DNA from: Microthyrium microscopicum
Lineage: Eukaryota > Ascomycota > Dothideomycetes > Microthyriales > Microthyriaceae
Length of the DNA stretch: 64,000 bases
Direction of reading: 5' to 3'
Assembly (NCBI GenBank): GCA_010405405.1
Contig: MU004233.1
Span: 2,389,882-2,453,881 of the forward strand
Within the stretch, counting starts at the first letter, position 1. The number at the start of each line of letters is the position of its first letter. Under the pieces are notes generated by a model. It saw nothing but the letters and a program-made list of their open reading frames with translations, had not been told where the DNA came from and ran no database searches. This document shows positions 13,294 to 23,602 of the stretch, piece after piece. Both the position numbers and the translations under genes were made by a program.

Positions 13294-14184
13294 TTACACA
13301 CTGACACTTTTGACGGAATTGTCACTAAGCCGCTCGATGAAGTGGTCCATTTTCAACTCTTTCATCTTCTCCGTGCTCAACTGAGAACGAATCTCGCGCA
13401 CACGATCAACCCAAAACTGCCATCTCTCAGCGCTGAACCCGTTGGCAGTGACACCAGCACTGCAAGCAAGCACTCCTGGATACGCAAGGGCAGTGCCAAA
13501 TTGCACGCCTCTACTTGGAAGTGTCCACGTCTTCCAATTGGATGTGATGAGCCATGCCCCGATTGCCTGCAGCAAATTCAATTCCGGAACTTCTTTACCA
13601 GCATCAAGTGCTCTAAGTCGACGTGGTGCCTCCAAAGCATCATGAAACAAGCGTAGTGCGCACAGTCCGAGCCTTTTTGGAAGTCCCACAGACACAAGCC
13701 GTCCGATAAAACCAATGAGATTGTCACGGCTGTCTGAATCTAAGGTCAAATAGTCGTTCATCCACTCTTCTTCAATATCCTCCACGAAGAAGGGCAGGTC
13801 GGTGGAGAACCGAGCTCCAGTTGTTGTTGTTGTTGCGGCCACAAATGTCTGCTCTCCAGAATGGCTGACAGAAGGACGAGCAAAAGGGCCCATCTCCCGA
13901 AGGCTGAGAATGTACAAGACAATCTCAATCTGTTTGGCGTTTCTATAGTGGTAGCTTTTCCCTGCTTGGATTACTGTGCGATTGAATATTCTTAGGCTGC
14001 CATCGTGGAAATCAGAGGCTTCGAACTTTGCCCATTGACTTATGGCCCAAAGATAGCTCTCAATCGTCTCATTCAAGGTGTTGTCATGACCTTCCACAGC
14101 AGCTTGTTCAAAAAACTTCTTTTCTTCGCGTAGCCTTACTGCGAAACTGTATTTGTCCTCTTCGTGTGATTTTGCCAACTCCAT
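13294..14184 (-). CDS. DUF3632 family protein
   Basis: This is a single open frame of 296 residues from the first in-frame ATG at 14184. Codons upstream of it stay open but contain no ATG, so a short 5' exon cannot be excluded. The C-terminal half has the features I associate with the ascomycete DUF3632 family: LCALRLFHDALEAPRRL, then LLQAIGAWLITSN, and ANGFSAERWQFWVDRVREI. No catalytic motif, signal peptide or membrane segment is visible, so it is probably a soluble cytosolic protein. The family is common in Pezizomycotina, often in several divergent copies, and has no known function. Confidence 0.75.
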   Translation of the reverse strand: MELAKSHEEDKYSFAVRLREEKKFFEQAAVEGHDNTLNETIESYLWAISQWAKFEASDFHDGSLRIFNRTVIQAGKSYHYRNAKQIEIVLYILSLREMGPFARPSVSHSGEQTFVAATTTTTGARFSTDLPFFVEDIEEEWMNDYLTLDSDSRDNLIGFIGRLVSVGLPKRLGLCALRLFHDALEAPRRLRALDAGKEVPELNLLQAIGAWLITSNWKTWTLPSRGVQFGTALAYPGVLACSAGVTANGFSAERWQFWVDRVREIRSQLSTEKMKELKMDHFIERLSDNSVKSVSV

Positions 14185-16186
14185 CCTGTCCTGCAAATGG
14201 ATGAACGATAAAGAATAAATGTGAAGGTGATTTATCGGGCAGATTGAGCAAAGAATATCTGGCAAGTGCTATTGTGCTGAGATGGAATGAAATATCCCGA
14301 AATACTTCCAATGTCATGGTTATACTTTATGGAAGAGAAAAGACGTCCCTTGGGCTCGGGTGCTCACTCAGAGCATTCTGGGCGGCGTAAACACCGGGAT
14401 TAGTTTCAAAGGATTTTTGCGAGAACAAATAAGATGGGCCAGCAGCTCTCCTTACATCAAATATGAAGCTTTGATGAAAAGCCTGGAAGCTTGTGTAGAA
14501 GCTTATCGGGAGATGGGTCTCCAAGCTCTGTTATTAACAGGCAGCAGGATGCTGCCACCTAGAGTAAACTACGAATGCTCTATCTGTAATTGGCCTTATA
14601 CTATCTCCTTTGGTTATCATGCTTCCATTCTTGCTTGCAATCCCACAGCGACTGTGCAGGTCCGTATTCGTAGGATTTACGGCAAGCGATGGGAGTCTCT
14701 CAATCAATATATTATCCAATAGAGGTCCATGAATCCAGGGCGCGGTGAGATAGACAGGAATCTTCAAGCTCCAATGCTAAACATTACGGCATTTAAGATT
14801 CCTATTGTATGTATCTGGTGGCCATATGGTCAGTCTATTGCCTCGGCTGTCATTGTTATGTCCATTCTTTCGAACAGTCAGATCTGGAGATGTAGGATTA
14901 AACTACCATATCGCCGTGACTTGCGATCTCACCGTCAGCCACCGCTCAGATAAGGAAAGTATCTGTACCGTATATCGCTATGTAGGATTGATCTAGCTGC
15001 TGACCGCTCTATATCCTCGTATCAAATCATCAATGTAACGTAAAAAGTGATAAGGATTGAAAAAGAGGAACCTAAGTGATGTTCTGGTTGCTCTCCTGCT
15101 ATCCTTTGCGGCGAGACTATCCAATATGCCTTGAATTCGCAGGATAGGGATGGAGAGAACACAGCAAAAGAGTTCTAAACTTGGACCATAGTTAACTTCT
15201 CTAATTTACCGAACCAATCTATCGAATGTGTTGGCATTCTGCTCGAGACGGGATCAAGAAAGGGAAAAAGAACATGTCGCCGGTTCTTATAAACCAAACG
15301 AGTACTGAAACGCAGTTCTTTCCGCGATTTGGTCATGAAAACACATTCATACGGACCACCTCTCCATACAATCAAGCCTACTAGCCACCAGACATGCTTC
15401 AGCAATCTTCAAAATTCAAATCTCAACTCTTTTAGCTGCTATCGCCGTATCCATTGCCACAATCAATGCGCAGAAATACAGTGGAGTAAGTTCTTAGCGG
15501 CGTTAAAGTATTCAGTAAACGCTAAAGTCCTATTAGACATGTGCATCTAACAAGTGTTCTGTTACTCATGACAACTTACAAGTTGGCAACATCAGGCACT
15601 TGCGGGAACCTAGTAAGTACAAGATTTAAGTATATCGATAGTAAAAGAGACTGACAGGTTTGTTAACAGTGTACTAGAGGGGAGTGTACGATCTTCTACC
15701 AAGCTAAGATTGGAATACCAGTGGTCACTTGTGTCTAAGCAACAGAGTTGTCTTCTGTTTGAGCTCATAAGCTTGCTGGAAGCTCTGTCAAGTCTGGTAC
15801 AAGCTGATGATGATGTGATCATCACAGAATAGATAGAAAATACACTTCAATTTGTTGAGATTCTGCTGTCAAGATCAAAAGCTTAGGCTTACTAGATCCA
15901 TTGAAGTAATGGTTTCAAACCAAGATCGTATCTGCTGAGTTGAATACCATCCTATAAGCTCATCACACTCGGGAGCACTGTATATCCCTTAGAACCTCGT
16001 CAAAGCCCACAGTGATCAGATATTCCAAAAGCATACGCGATATAGTTGACCTAAAAGTCATAAAATTCATTACAATATCCAATAAAGATGTCTCATATAT
16101 GCTAACGAAGTCATAACTGCCCAGTCTCTCCCCAACCGCATATCACAAGTCACACCCAACATACACATCCATATCACCTCGTCCAA
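14185..16186. other. Gene-poor region with one possible secreted-protein relic
   Basis: Two kilobases have no convincing intact gene. Frames near 14360-14720 (+) and 14327-14524 (-) overlap in antisense and lack family features. The only notable item is a signal-peptide-like stretch at 15394-15485, listed separately. Confidence 0.45.
15394..15485 (+). pseudogene. Possible relic of a small secreted protein gene (signal peptide exon)
   Basis: One reading frame encodes IFKIQISTLLAAIAVSIATI followed by NAQKYSG and then a GTAAGT donor. That is exactly how many fungal secreted proteins begin: a basic start, a hydrophobic core and a small-residue cleavage site before the first intron. The only nearby ATG (15394) is one base out of frame with the hydrophobic core, and the frame itself has a stop upstream and no ATG. 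A downstream piece (LATSGTCGNL, then another GTAAGT near 15612) could be a second exon. I read it as a frameshifted relic, with an unrecognised upstream exon as the alternative. Confidence 0.3.
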
Positions 16187-17186
16187 CTACAAACCATTCT
16201 GTGGTCTCCACACCACCCTCTTACCCACCACCGGCGCCGGCGTAATCGCCGCCCCAGACGCAAAAGACGATCCAGGTGCCCCAGTCGCCGTCGCCGTAGA
16301 AGCAGGCACAGTCGGGAATGTCGAACAAGTCGTCCCCCCACTCCCAATCAAATCCGCCAAATTCTGAATCGCCTGCTCCTCCGCCAACGTCGGTTCCCCC
16401 GTTCCTCCATTCGGACTCGGCTCCGGTCCCTGATTCCCCTTTGCATCATATGCCTTCTTGATATATTTCGCGCTGTCGGAAATATATGTCGTGCCCGCAT
16501 CATTATAGCTCAAATGGGCATTCACGTCTGTCCCATTGTTGTTGCATAACGGATCACCGGGTGCGCAGTTCTCCTTTAACTTTCGTGCGAGGGCGGCGGG
16601 GAATGGGGGTGTGTTGCCGCCTTGCGGGGAGAGTTCGTTTGGGCCGCGGTTTCCGGGGTCGCCGAACATGACGAGGGCGTAGATGCGGTTGTAGAGATAC
16701 GGTGAGATTTTGGCGGCGGCAAAGTGCATTACGTCGGCGCCTTGGGAGTAGCCGACGAGGACGTAGGCTTGGGATGGACAGGCGCGGGATTGGGCGTAGA
16801 GGTGGTTGAGGGTGTCGTTGACGCCATCTGGGCGAGATTCGCAGCTTAGGTCGGCGGGATACTAGGCATGTTAGAATGATAAGGGGCTTGTACGGAGATG
16901 GGAGACGTACGTTGACGGCATAGCCGGTGATGTTGGGGAGGAGTGCTAGTGTGGCGTCGAAGAGAGGGTCGCCAACGATGATTCCGTATTTGGGAGCGGG
17001 TGGTTCGTTGGTGCCTCGTGCTGTGGATGATTAGTTAGATGTAGACATAGGAAGCTGATTGAGATGCGTACCAATGATGAGTTCTAGAGGAGAGCAGGTT
17101 ATATTGCTAGCGGCAGTATCATCGAGGCTTTGAGCTGATGCTAAAGCAGCGAGCAAGCCGAGTAGTTGTGCGAAGACGAAAAGCAT
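16187..17186 (-). CDS. Secreted cutinase/acetylxylan-esterase family protein
   Basis: Model complement(join(16187..16861,16911..17020,17072..17186)), 299 residues. The ATG at 17186 gives a signal peptide (FVFAQLLGLLAALASAQS). The cutinase-family alpha/beta-hydrolase signatures are ARGTNEPP near the start of the domain, VLVGYSQGADV with the nucleophile Ser, GDPLC with the catalytic Asp region, and NAHLSYND with the catalytic His. Paired cysteines fit the family disulphides. The last ~90 residues are a Gly/Pro/Ser/Thr-rich tail ending in VVWRPQNGL. The enzyme would hydrolyse ester bonds in cutin, suberin or acetylated xylan outside the cell. The Ser-rich tail is more typical of acetylxylan-esterase-like members than of short cutinases. 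Confidence 0.9.
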
Positions 17187-18786
17187 TGTTGATTCTAGAA
17201 TCAAAACAGTAAGATTTAATGAAATCAAAGAAGAATATGTCCAGAAGAAAGACGTATAATCGTAGTCGTCGTCAAAGAGTTCACATATGCTAGAATGACT
17301 GCACCATGCGAAAATCGAAATCAAAGAAGAAGACGATAAGAAAGTAAATATGCTGAAGTCCAGGGAATCAGGAAGAAAAAGCACCTATAAAAGCAATAGT
17401 GAACAGTTCAGGATTTCTGGAAGGATGGGAAAATCTGGAGTATAACAGACATTCAAAGTCGATGGAACGACCCATGTTTACCATCTTACCATGCACAACT
17501 CCTTGAAAATATCGTCTCGCCGCACCTCCATCTCTGCAAATAGTAGACGTCACGATGCCAAACCTCTCCGCCTGACAAGCAGCCCACTTGTTCAGATCGA
17601 CCAGGTATTCCAAATGGTAATGGGCGGTAAAAGCCGTGATGGCGGCCATCAGCCTTGTATTCCTGGGTTCATGTCTACGGCGCAAATCCAATATTGGCTA
17701 GGCCTTTGTGGTTGAAGACGGGAAGGTGAAAAGCTTCGATTGTTCCTTGGTGGTCATCAAGGCTTCCATGCATAATTGTGCGTGTACATGCTGCTTGTAT
17801 GATGGAAGGACTGGATCTGCGACAGGGATGGTAGTTGATAGCTGGCAAGCGGGCGTTGCATCCGCATTGGCCTTGGGCCTGAGAAGCGGCTGTAACTAGT
17901 GGCGCATGTGGTGGTGAACACTTATATACGCGAGTTGTTGATAACATGGTGTCGCGCTATTAGCATGTAGCATGACAAGAAGACGTTATAGGACGTGTGA
18001 TGGAAGAGGTATGTGCCTCCGGGGCTACCAGGCTCATGATGGAAGCTCGGTAGGTGGTAGTTGAAGCCATCGGATTATCCCTAGGTTGAGAGAATAATAA
18101 GATCCTGATGAAGTGTGGTTGCATTAAGATTGATCCAGAGTTGAGCGATGGTTGGCTGGTTGGAATAGCAAAAGACTGATGGTGTGGAGGAGGATATACT
18201 ATCCTCGGCAATATTGAGGGTTAAAATAAAAGCATATAGATCTAAAAACAAATTTAGAGCACCAAACAAGTCTTCAGAGGCGGAGAGGCAGGCCCGTTTG
18301 TGGCGGCCATGAATCAAGGTCGGCAACCTGGTAAGGACAATCCCGAGTTTGGGCGACCGTTGACAGGTTTGCTCAGGTTCTCGCCTTGTGGAGATCATTT
18401 CGAGTCCTTGATCGACTACCTTCCGAAAGCAGATTAGCAATGGATATCCTTGAATCGCAATGTAAATCACCCCTGGGCACGTGAGATGCATTTACACTAA
18501 TCATCAGTCAGTATAGGCAAACTTGAGATAGCCATTTGTTGTTCATTAATTTGCGTTCTAAGAACGTCTTGGTAGGTAATGACTGTGGCCAATGCCGCGT
18601 TAATGCTAATGCTTCGGTATGAAAACAATGTGTCCTATGGATCAAATTAGCTGTCATGCTATAGCTGTCAGAAAGCGGAGAAGACAAACCGGTGAACTCC
18701 TCGCTCCTTGATGCTGCTACACCATATGCTATGCAATAAAATAAAATCGTTATCCCAGCAGATAGTACTAGGCTCGTGGTCCATGA
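17187..18786. other. Intergenic region, no supported gene
   Basis: About 1.6 kb. Two minus-strand frames (17368-17691 and 17675-17947) overlap each other in different frames. They have no signal peptide or family motif and I could not splice them into a credible protein. The segment next to 17186 is likely the cutinase promoter. Confidence 0.4.
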
Positions 18787-19540
18787 TCAGTTCTATGGCA
18801 GAAATTAGCACGAGGACAACCACTTGCCAATTTTATCAGCTTACCGGAATAGGCGTGGTCTTGCCATTGCCAGCCCAGACACCACCATGTACCGCCCTCG
18901 AAACGCCAACACCAAGTCCTACAGCCAATGCAACAATTGCTAATGCGATGACCACGCTGACAATGACCCGGTTGCGTTTTCTAAGACGCATCAACGGGTT
19001 CTTCGATCGAGCGCGCTTCTCTCGCTTATGTCGTGCTTTCATTTCAACTTGAGATGGCCACATGGTGCAATCTTGCACTCTTACATCCATCAGCTTTTCA
19101 TCGTGGACGCCGGGGGCAGCGGTAGCTGATGTTGCAGTCGAAGCCGATGACTGTTGACGAGTTGGAGTCGAAGTGCGAATTACTATAGTCGCAAGTTTCG
19201 GTTCCATAAGTGGATGAGCGGCTTTTGCATTTATATGCTCGTTACTGACAGTCGGGGCTTGGTAGTGGCCATCCTCCAGGTCTGATGCTCGGTCATGCTG
19301 TTCTGACATTGAGTACGGCGAAGGTAGCGGGGCCTGAATTGGAGTAGATGCTGGTGCAATGTGATGAAGAGTAGGCCTGGTAGTAGAGCCTTGCTGAGCG
19401 TTTAGTGGTGCCATTGGCATAGTGGTCGAGGCTGATGTGGTTGGTGCGGCGTTGGTTCCAGAGCTGGTCGCTACAAGTGGGGATTTCTTCTCTATGATGA
19501 CGCCAAATGTAGTTGGCTCATTTTCTTTGGACGTGGACAT
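18787..19540 (-). CDS. Single-pass membrane protein with Ser/Thr/Pro-rich N-terminal region
   Basis: The main frame is 18845-19540 (232 codons). I prefer complement(join(18787..18792,18845..19540)), because a GTAAGC donor at 18844 and an acceptor 52 bp on (branch GCTAAT) replace the read-through end PVS with PN. The unspliced end is at 18836. The first ~175 residues are low-complexity (Ser/Thr/Pro/Ala) and probably disordered. A strongly basic patch (KARHKREKRARSKNPLMRLR) precedes one transmembrane helix (VIVSVVIALAIVALAVGLGV) and a short tail. With no N-terminal signal peptide and a basic cytosolic flank, it looks type II (N-in). I recognise no domain and the function is unknown. Confidence 0.65.
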
Positions 19541-22283
19541 GGCGAATACTAGTAGGGAGACAAACTCGCTGATGGAGAAATAATTAATGTGAAATATCAG
19601 TCAGGCTCAAATGCGCGCAGGATTGAATGCAGATGTTCAAGTCGGCTCCAGTATGGCGGTTGAAAAAAGATCCAGATGGCTCCAACTTATGAATGGTGGT
19701 TGACCTTCTCGTCAATTTTGGGCACGGAAAGTGCTTTGGACCAGAAAAGAAGCTTCTCCTGATATCAATGGCTAGAAACGAGTAATGGCAGGCTTGGGGT
19801 GGGATGAGAAGTTAAGAAGTAGAGCCTGTTGAAGCAGGAGAAGGTGCAGCGTCAGGGTGCGAGAGTCTATGGGGAAGGCCGGGGACCGCCTTGATTGATT
19901 GCGCTTTGTTCTGGACGTGATAAGGCGGAGGGTCCAGAATAAATGAGTAGGACAGGCCTAGTTTAAGATCAAGATAGCAGCGACCAGGTGTTTTAGTGCC
20001 TGGTAACGGGATAAAATCCTTGGTCCAAGTGAGAATCAGGTTCGATGGTTTCGATGATTTGCCGCAACGCGAGGCATGCAGCAAGCACGTTCTGCAGATT
20101 GAGAAGGGACTTTGGAAGTAAGTGTACGCCACGCAGTGTTTTATGCGGTTTTACTGTGGATAGTGATCTCGAAAGGGTTCCTGTCGTAATCCAGATGGTA
20201 ATTGTCGACGTTAATCCAGGACAGAGAAGAGCGAACACGCGACGTGGAGGGGGAAATCCAGCAAGACAGTTGGTGACGGTGAGTTGAGAAATCTAAAAAC
20301 CAAGAATTAGACACCGAGCAGAAGGAAGGCTTGGACTAGGTTTATCGGGAAGGAAAGAAAGCAAAAAGTGAGCGAAGGCAAAAAAGAATGGAATTGGATG
20401 ATTTCGTTTCGTACGCACTGACTGCGGGCAGGAGGAAAGGCTCGCAACAAGACCACCAGCCCTTGGAAAAGTCTCAGGTGGTGGGTTTCTGGTCAAACGG
20501 GCGAGCAAAACGACCCTACGAGGATAAGCCTATCTAACGGCTATTATGACCCTCATTGTTCTTAATAGGTACCCAGTAGAGCAATAGTCTGGAATAAAGG
20601 GCATGGCTATGCGCTTCACTTGGCAGCTACTGTACTTGGGATTGTGAGCACAAGCAGCATTAATCCTAGATGTTTTAATGGCTGGCCCAAATTAATCCCA
20701 CGATTCCATCCAGTGTGTACTGTGTATCGTGACTTCCGTTCCATGGTACATTGTATCCTTCTAAAGTGCTTTCTAGTCCGTGAATTGCTTAAGTCAAGCC
20801 TCAAACTATCGAATGCCATGACAAACATAACTTCGCCCGCTTCGCATCCAGCAGCAGATGCGCAACCCTCAACTGGTACAGGAAGACCTAGATCACGTAC
20901 TCTTTAAATTTGATAGATACTTGCCTGCCACTATGTAACGCCACTATGCACTACTTGAGCTCAAAGTCTGGCCAGAGCGTCCTAAAATTGACAATTCGTT
21001 GTCCACTTGTTCCTCCAACCCCCGGTTTTAACCACATTTCTATAGTAATTGGCTGCATTAGGCCAATCGTTACCGTACGCCATGAGCGCTTGTTACCTGT
21101 CATCGAACCAGCCACGGCCCACGAGCTCACATTAAAGATTGCCTTGCATATCGACTGCATCGTATCAAAAGGGGAGCCGTGACGATAGAATCCGGCTCTC
21201 TGCAAGGGATTATCTGGACCTCATGATCTCCGCAATTTCTACTGATCCAAGAATAGGCTCGAGGGCAGGCTCCGCACCTAAAGAAATTACACCATCAGAT
21301 TAACTCCAGAGTTGCACAAGGCACATGGTGGAGGAGGCGTTGAAACGCGCGGGAGTTCAAACTTAATTGAGTGGCTATGTCTGCGGATTATCCAACGGCC
21401 AAGGACCCACACTTTGTGTTCACTCTGGAGTAAAGGCATGGCATTGGCATGAAGGCGGGACAATGCTGGGATAGACCGATAGAGGCAGGCACAGCAGGCT
21501 CAATAATGCACAATGCTGGGGGAGTTGCACAGTGCAAAAAGAAGAGAGGTCGTTTCACGAGACCCACTCTTCTGATTGAAGTCATTGGTGTCGCGATATA
21601 ATCTGGGAGACTGGGATCATGGAAGAAGCGTAAAATAGGGGCAATGCAGTCTCTAGGAATGGTCTAGCGTTCCCGCTGAAACCGCATCGTTGCGCATTAA
21701 TCAACACCACACGCCCATGTTCGAGAAGTGCAACAAAAGGCTTCTATTGCAGAAATATTGCATTCTTGTTTATTGCTTTGAGACTGCTTAAAGACTCACT
21801 GCTGACTACTCTCTTTCATCAATGCCGTTTCTTCCTTTCCATATGAAAATAGGCAACGGCCTTAATTGCTTCTATTATAGCTGCCATTTCAAAACACTCC
21901 ATCCTCTTGCCTCGTCAGCATCGCGCATACCTTATGCAAGATGGACAGGATCTAGGGTTTCGCCAGTCGATCGTTGTACTTGGTTGGTGCCTGCTTGCGA
22001 AAAGCTTGTCTTGGTTCCCATCGACTCGTCTTCCTGCATCCTACATTGTTTTACCATTTCATCCAACGTCGTCACGCCAATGTCTTGAAAATATCTTATA
22101 TCCATATTACACCTTGCAATCCCTCATCATTAGTCACACAACTCGCTTGCCGATTTTCCGAAACAAGAATTGAAAGATAGCTTGAAGCTTCGTAGACGAC
22201 AAAGCTGAATATCTGATCACTGATGAACAAGAGCAACTCGTTGCGAGACATTTGCATTACTAATCGCTATAGCTTGTAGCGTT
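19541..22283. other. Long intergenic region, no supported gene
   Basis: This region is 2.7 kb. Many short overlapping frames occur on both strands (for example at 20616-20907 and 20910-21205), but opposing frames overlap and none carries a motif, signal peptide or plausible splice chain. It probably contains the promoter of the membrane-protein gene and perhaps noncoding transcripts or decayed sequence. Confidence 0.4.
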
Positions 22284-23224
22284 TCATGCAACAACCTCAG
22301 TAGCTCCCGGCGCTGCTGCAATTCCTTGTCTGGCGAAAGGAGCCGCAAACCCATACGTAGCCCAACCTTGCTCATAGCTCTTATCCGCTTCTCTCTCTAC
22401 GAAATAATTAGCATCCTTTGCAGAGCCCAGCGAGGTATTTCTTACCATGGTCAGGTGGAAACGCAATCCTTCTATGCGTATAATACTTTTCTCTCAAATC
22501 CGCCCCATCCGACGCCCCATGGAACGTAGCATACAGACTCGCCCTTGGCTTACTCGAGTTATTTGGTCCTGATCGATGTGCCAAATGGCTCCCAAAGATC
22601 AACACATCGCCAGAATCCAACGGCACCTGGATCCAGTCGTGAGCGTCCGTCCAGGCGTCGCTGATTCGTCCGCCTTCTGCGAGCTCAACGTCCATGCGAT
22701 GTGAGCCGGGCACGACTTCGAGGCAGCCGTTTTCTGGCGTTGCAGCGTCGATGGCAAAGTTGGCGGTGACATGCTCGATTTTGGAAATGTGGTCGTAGGC
22801 TGGGGCGTCGAGATGGGGTTGGAAGCCGTTGCCTTTGGGAGCTTTGTAGTTGATTTTGTCTTTGAAGAGGAGCATTTTCTGTGAAAGAAGCATCAGCCAT
22901 GAGATTGAGCAAGCTGTGAGTACAACATACATCGTCTGATACTTGCTCTAGTAAGCTCGCAATACCTTCGCCGAACAGGAGGTCGCCAAATTGCTCATGA
23001 TAGTCTGAGAACTTCTCTGTTCGCATGAGTTGCATTTGGCCATCAGCGTTGACTTCGTCGTATGGCATCCACTTTCCCTTGACCTTTGGCCAATTGCGAA
23101 CTTCATCAGTCCATGCTTGAAGTTTCTCTGGATCAACTAAATTATGCTCGTCTGCACGAAGAACCAAAAACCCATTGGTGTTATAACTGTCGACTTGAGC
23201 TTTGGATAGACGAAGTGGTGCCAT
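22284..23224 (-). CDS. PhyH/PhnY-like Fe(II)/2-oxoglutarate dioxygenase (phosphonate cluster)
   Basis: Model complement(join(22284..22396,22446..22878,22931..23224)), 279 residues; introns of 49 and 52 bp. It is a phytanoyl-CoA dioxygenase-family protein. The 2-His-1-Asp iron triad is visible as H120-x-D122 (FQPHLDAPAYDH) and the HRSGPNNS motif with H199; the Arg of SSKPRAS is a candidate 2-oxoglutarate anchor. The segments ENGCLEVVPGSHRM and the AFPPDH end also match the family. Bacterial PhnY, of this family, hydroxylates 2-aminoethylphosphonate at C1 to make the substrate of PhnZ. Here the gene is divergent from a PhnZ-like/PhnA fusion gene 378 bp away, which is the reason for the functional call. 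No signal peptide is seen, so it is presumably cytosolic. PhyH enzymes are diverse, so without the neighbour the substrate would be open. Confidence 0.85.
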
Positions 23225-23602
23225 TGTGAAGAGCAAGAATATCTTTGTGAAATAATGGTAAACTGTTTAACGTTTGATTCAGTTGTTGATTCTTTTACTC
23301 CCGAATTATCAAAAGCTATTTATGTAATGAGATTCTTGACTTTCACAAGGGTGTTGAGTCCGACTGTATCGACCTTCTTGCCGAGACTAGCAAGGTATGA
23401 CCAAGGTGGGATATATCGGCCTTCTTGCCGATGGTGTTTTTATGCCGCAAAATGCTTCAGATCGACATTTAGGATAACTTCATATCATGTGAAAGATAAT
23501 CTCGCGGCGAAGTCCTTCATCATGAAGCCTATATATAATAAACTCGAAGCGAATTGAACAGTGTTACGCATCTTCCTAGAACATCATAACTCGCATCCAA
23601 AA
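23225..23602. promoter_or_regulatory. Bidirectional promoter of the two phosphonate enzyme genes
   Basis: This 378-bp divergent intergenic region separates the dioxygenase start (on -) from the HD-PhnA fusion start (on +). It contains the duplicated 18-bp motif described separately and a TATATATAAT stretch at about 23531-23540, some 65 bp before the fusion start codon, which could serve as a TATA element. Sharing a single control region would co-express both enzymes. Confidence 0.6.
23367..23431. promoter_or_regulatory. Candidate Zn2Cys6 operator: two copies of TATCGRCCTTCTTGCCGA
   Basis: The 18-bp motif TATCGRCCTTCTTGCCGA occurs at 23367-23384 (R=A) and 23414-23431 (R=G), 47 bp apart and in the same orientation. 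The second copy contains CGG-N8-CCG, an inverted pair of the CGG triplets that binuclear zinc-cluster factors typically recognise; the first copy has CGA-N8-CCG. The core TTCTTGCCG recurs at 27824-27832, upstream of the linked Zn2Cys6 gene. The repeat is seen directly; its use as an operator is inference. Confidence 0.55.

Noticed and set aside
17368-17947. Two minus-strand frames that might be exons of a small Cys-containing protein
   Set aside because: I could not find splice sites that join them into one frame, and no signal peptide is present.
20616-21205. Overlapping frames on both strands
   Set aside because: No strand is favoured and no domain is recognisable.
22397-22466. 30-bp intron (acceptor after CTCTGCAAAG) in the dioxygenase gene
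   Set aside because: It breaks the frame. The 49-bp intron with the GCTAAT branch site keeps the frame and restores the family's PPDHER-type segment.
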